Below, piece by piece: positions 9,130-9,663 of a stretch of DNA of 9,663 nucleotides. The first letter of the stretch is position 1. Each line of letters starts with the position of its first letter. The notes below the pieces were generated by a model. The model made no database searches and was not told the DNA's origin. It saw only the letters and a list, made by a program, of their open reading frames with translations. The stretch lies in assembly GCA_902783995.1 (NCBI GenBank), contig CACZTG010000090.1, forward strand, positions 1-9,663. Reading direction: 5' to 3'. Source of the DNA: an uncultured Ruminococcus sp. GTDB lineage: Bacteria > Bacillota_A > Clostridia > RUG12999. Both the position numbers and the translations under genes were made by a program.

Positions 9130-9663
9130 ATGCGTATGTGTGACGCGCACTGTGATACAATGGTGAAAATAGATTTAGGTGAAAATTTTGATTTTTCGTT
9201 TGAAGAAGCGGCTTCCTGCGGCGGTTTCCTGCAAATTTTCGCCTGCTTTACGGAGGACGGCGAAAAAGACGCGTATTTTACGGCTATAAGAAAAATTAAA
9301 AGGTTTAACGATTTTTTAAAAACAAAGGAAAACTGTTTTCTTGCATATACCCCGTGCGCCGCGAAAAAAATAACGGATTCGGGCGGTCTTGCCGCGGTAC
9401 TGTCACTTGAAAACTGCGCGTGCCTCGGAGATGAGCCTGAAAATCTTTATAAATTTTACAATCTCGGTGTAAGAGTAATTACATTAACGTGGAACGAATC
9501 AAACAGCTTTGCGAGCGGCTGCAACGAAAAAGGCGGTCTGACAAAAAGAGGAAAAGAGCTTCTCAGAATTGCGGGCAAGCTCGGCATTTTGGTTGATGTG
9601 TCGCATCTTAATGAGCAGGGATTTTATGAAGTCTTATCGGAGGGCGGCTGCAAAATTTTTGCT
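9130..9663 (+). CDS. M19 family (membrane dipeptidase-like) peptidase, N-terminal part (runs off right edge)
   Basis: 178 codons are present and the frame is open at the right edge; full-length relatives are about 300-400 residues. DAHCDTM near the N-terminus carries the HxD zinc ligands (H7, D9). E94 in LSLEN matches the bridging glutamate, and DVSHL (H159) matches the first of two later zinc histidines; the second lies beyond the window. In the family these TIM-barrel metalloenzymes cleave dipeptides, often with D-residues. No signal peptide is visible, so despite the family name the protein should be cytoplasmic. Where human renal dipeptidase has H152, this protein has W121 in TLTWNESN, a variant I associate with clostridial relatives. 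It is unusually cysteine-rich (10 in 178). The ATG at 9130 is supported by GAGGTG (9118-9123) with 6 nt spacing; a second ATG at 9136 is possible. It is transcribed divergently from the ATPase operon. Confidence 0.88.
   Translation, partial: MRMCDAHCDTMVKIDLGENFDFSFEEAASCGGFLQIFACFTEDGEKDAYFTAIRKIKRFNDFLKTKENCFLAYTPCAAKKITDSGGLAAVLSLENCACLGDEPENLYKFYNLGVRVITLTWNESNSFASGCNEKGGLTKRGKELLRIAGKLGILVDVSHLNEQGFYEVLSEGGCKIFA

Overview
The window looks like part of the chromosome of a low-to-middle GC anaerobic Gram-positive bacterium. The best fit is class Clostridia, perhaps an Oscillospiraceae/Ruminococcaceae-type gut or rumen organism. The reasons are AAAGGAG-type Shine-Dalgarno sites, a bacterial V/A-type ATPase operon in the usual NtpF-I-K-E-C order, a dCache/PAS-like hybrid kinase of a style common in those families, and a cytoplasmic M19 dipeptidase. 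The placement rests on gene style, not on a marker gene.

Almost everything lies on the minus strand and reads from right to left. A strong sigma-A promoter (8990-9018) starts the V-type ATPase operon: stalk subunit G/H (8629-8937), membrane subunit I (6594-8594), rotor subunit K (6094-6564) and stalk subunit E (5474-6073). In a standard operon of this type, subunit C would come next. Here subunit C only begins at 156 and runs off the left edge.

Between subunits E and C sit about 5.3 kb of signalling genes on the same strand, tightly packed: a REC-degenerate GGDEF-EAL response regulator (3696-5408), a free-standing HPt protein (3374-3709, overlapping the previous gene by 14 nt) and a membrane-bound hybrid histidine kinase with two receiver domains (262-3354). 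Together they could form a complete His-Asp phosphorelay ending in a cyclic-di-GMP phosphodiesterase. This embedded cassette is the main unusual feature. It may tie c-di-GMP signalling to expression of the ATPase, or it may be a later insertion that uses the operon's transcription.

On the right, a divergent promoter (9055-9084) drives a plus-strand M19 membrane-dipeptidase-family gene that runs off the window at 9663. The 192-bp divergent region holds both promoters and an A/T-rich imperfect inverted repeat between them. No gap between genes exceeds 200 bp. I saw no tRNA, rRNA, IS element, CRISPR array or convincing terminator.
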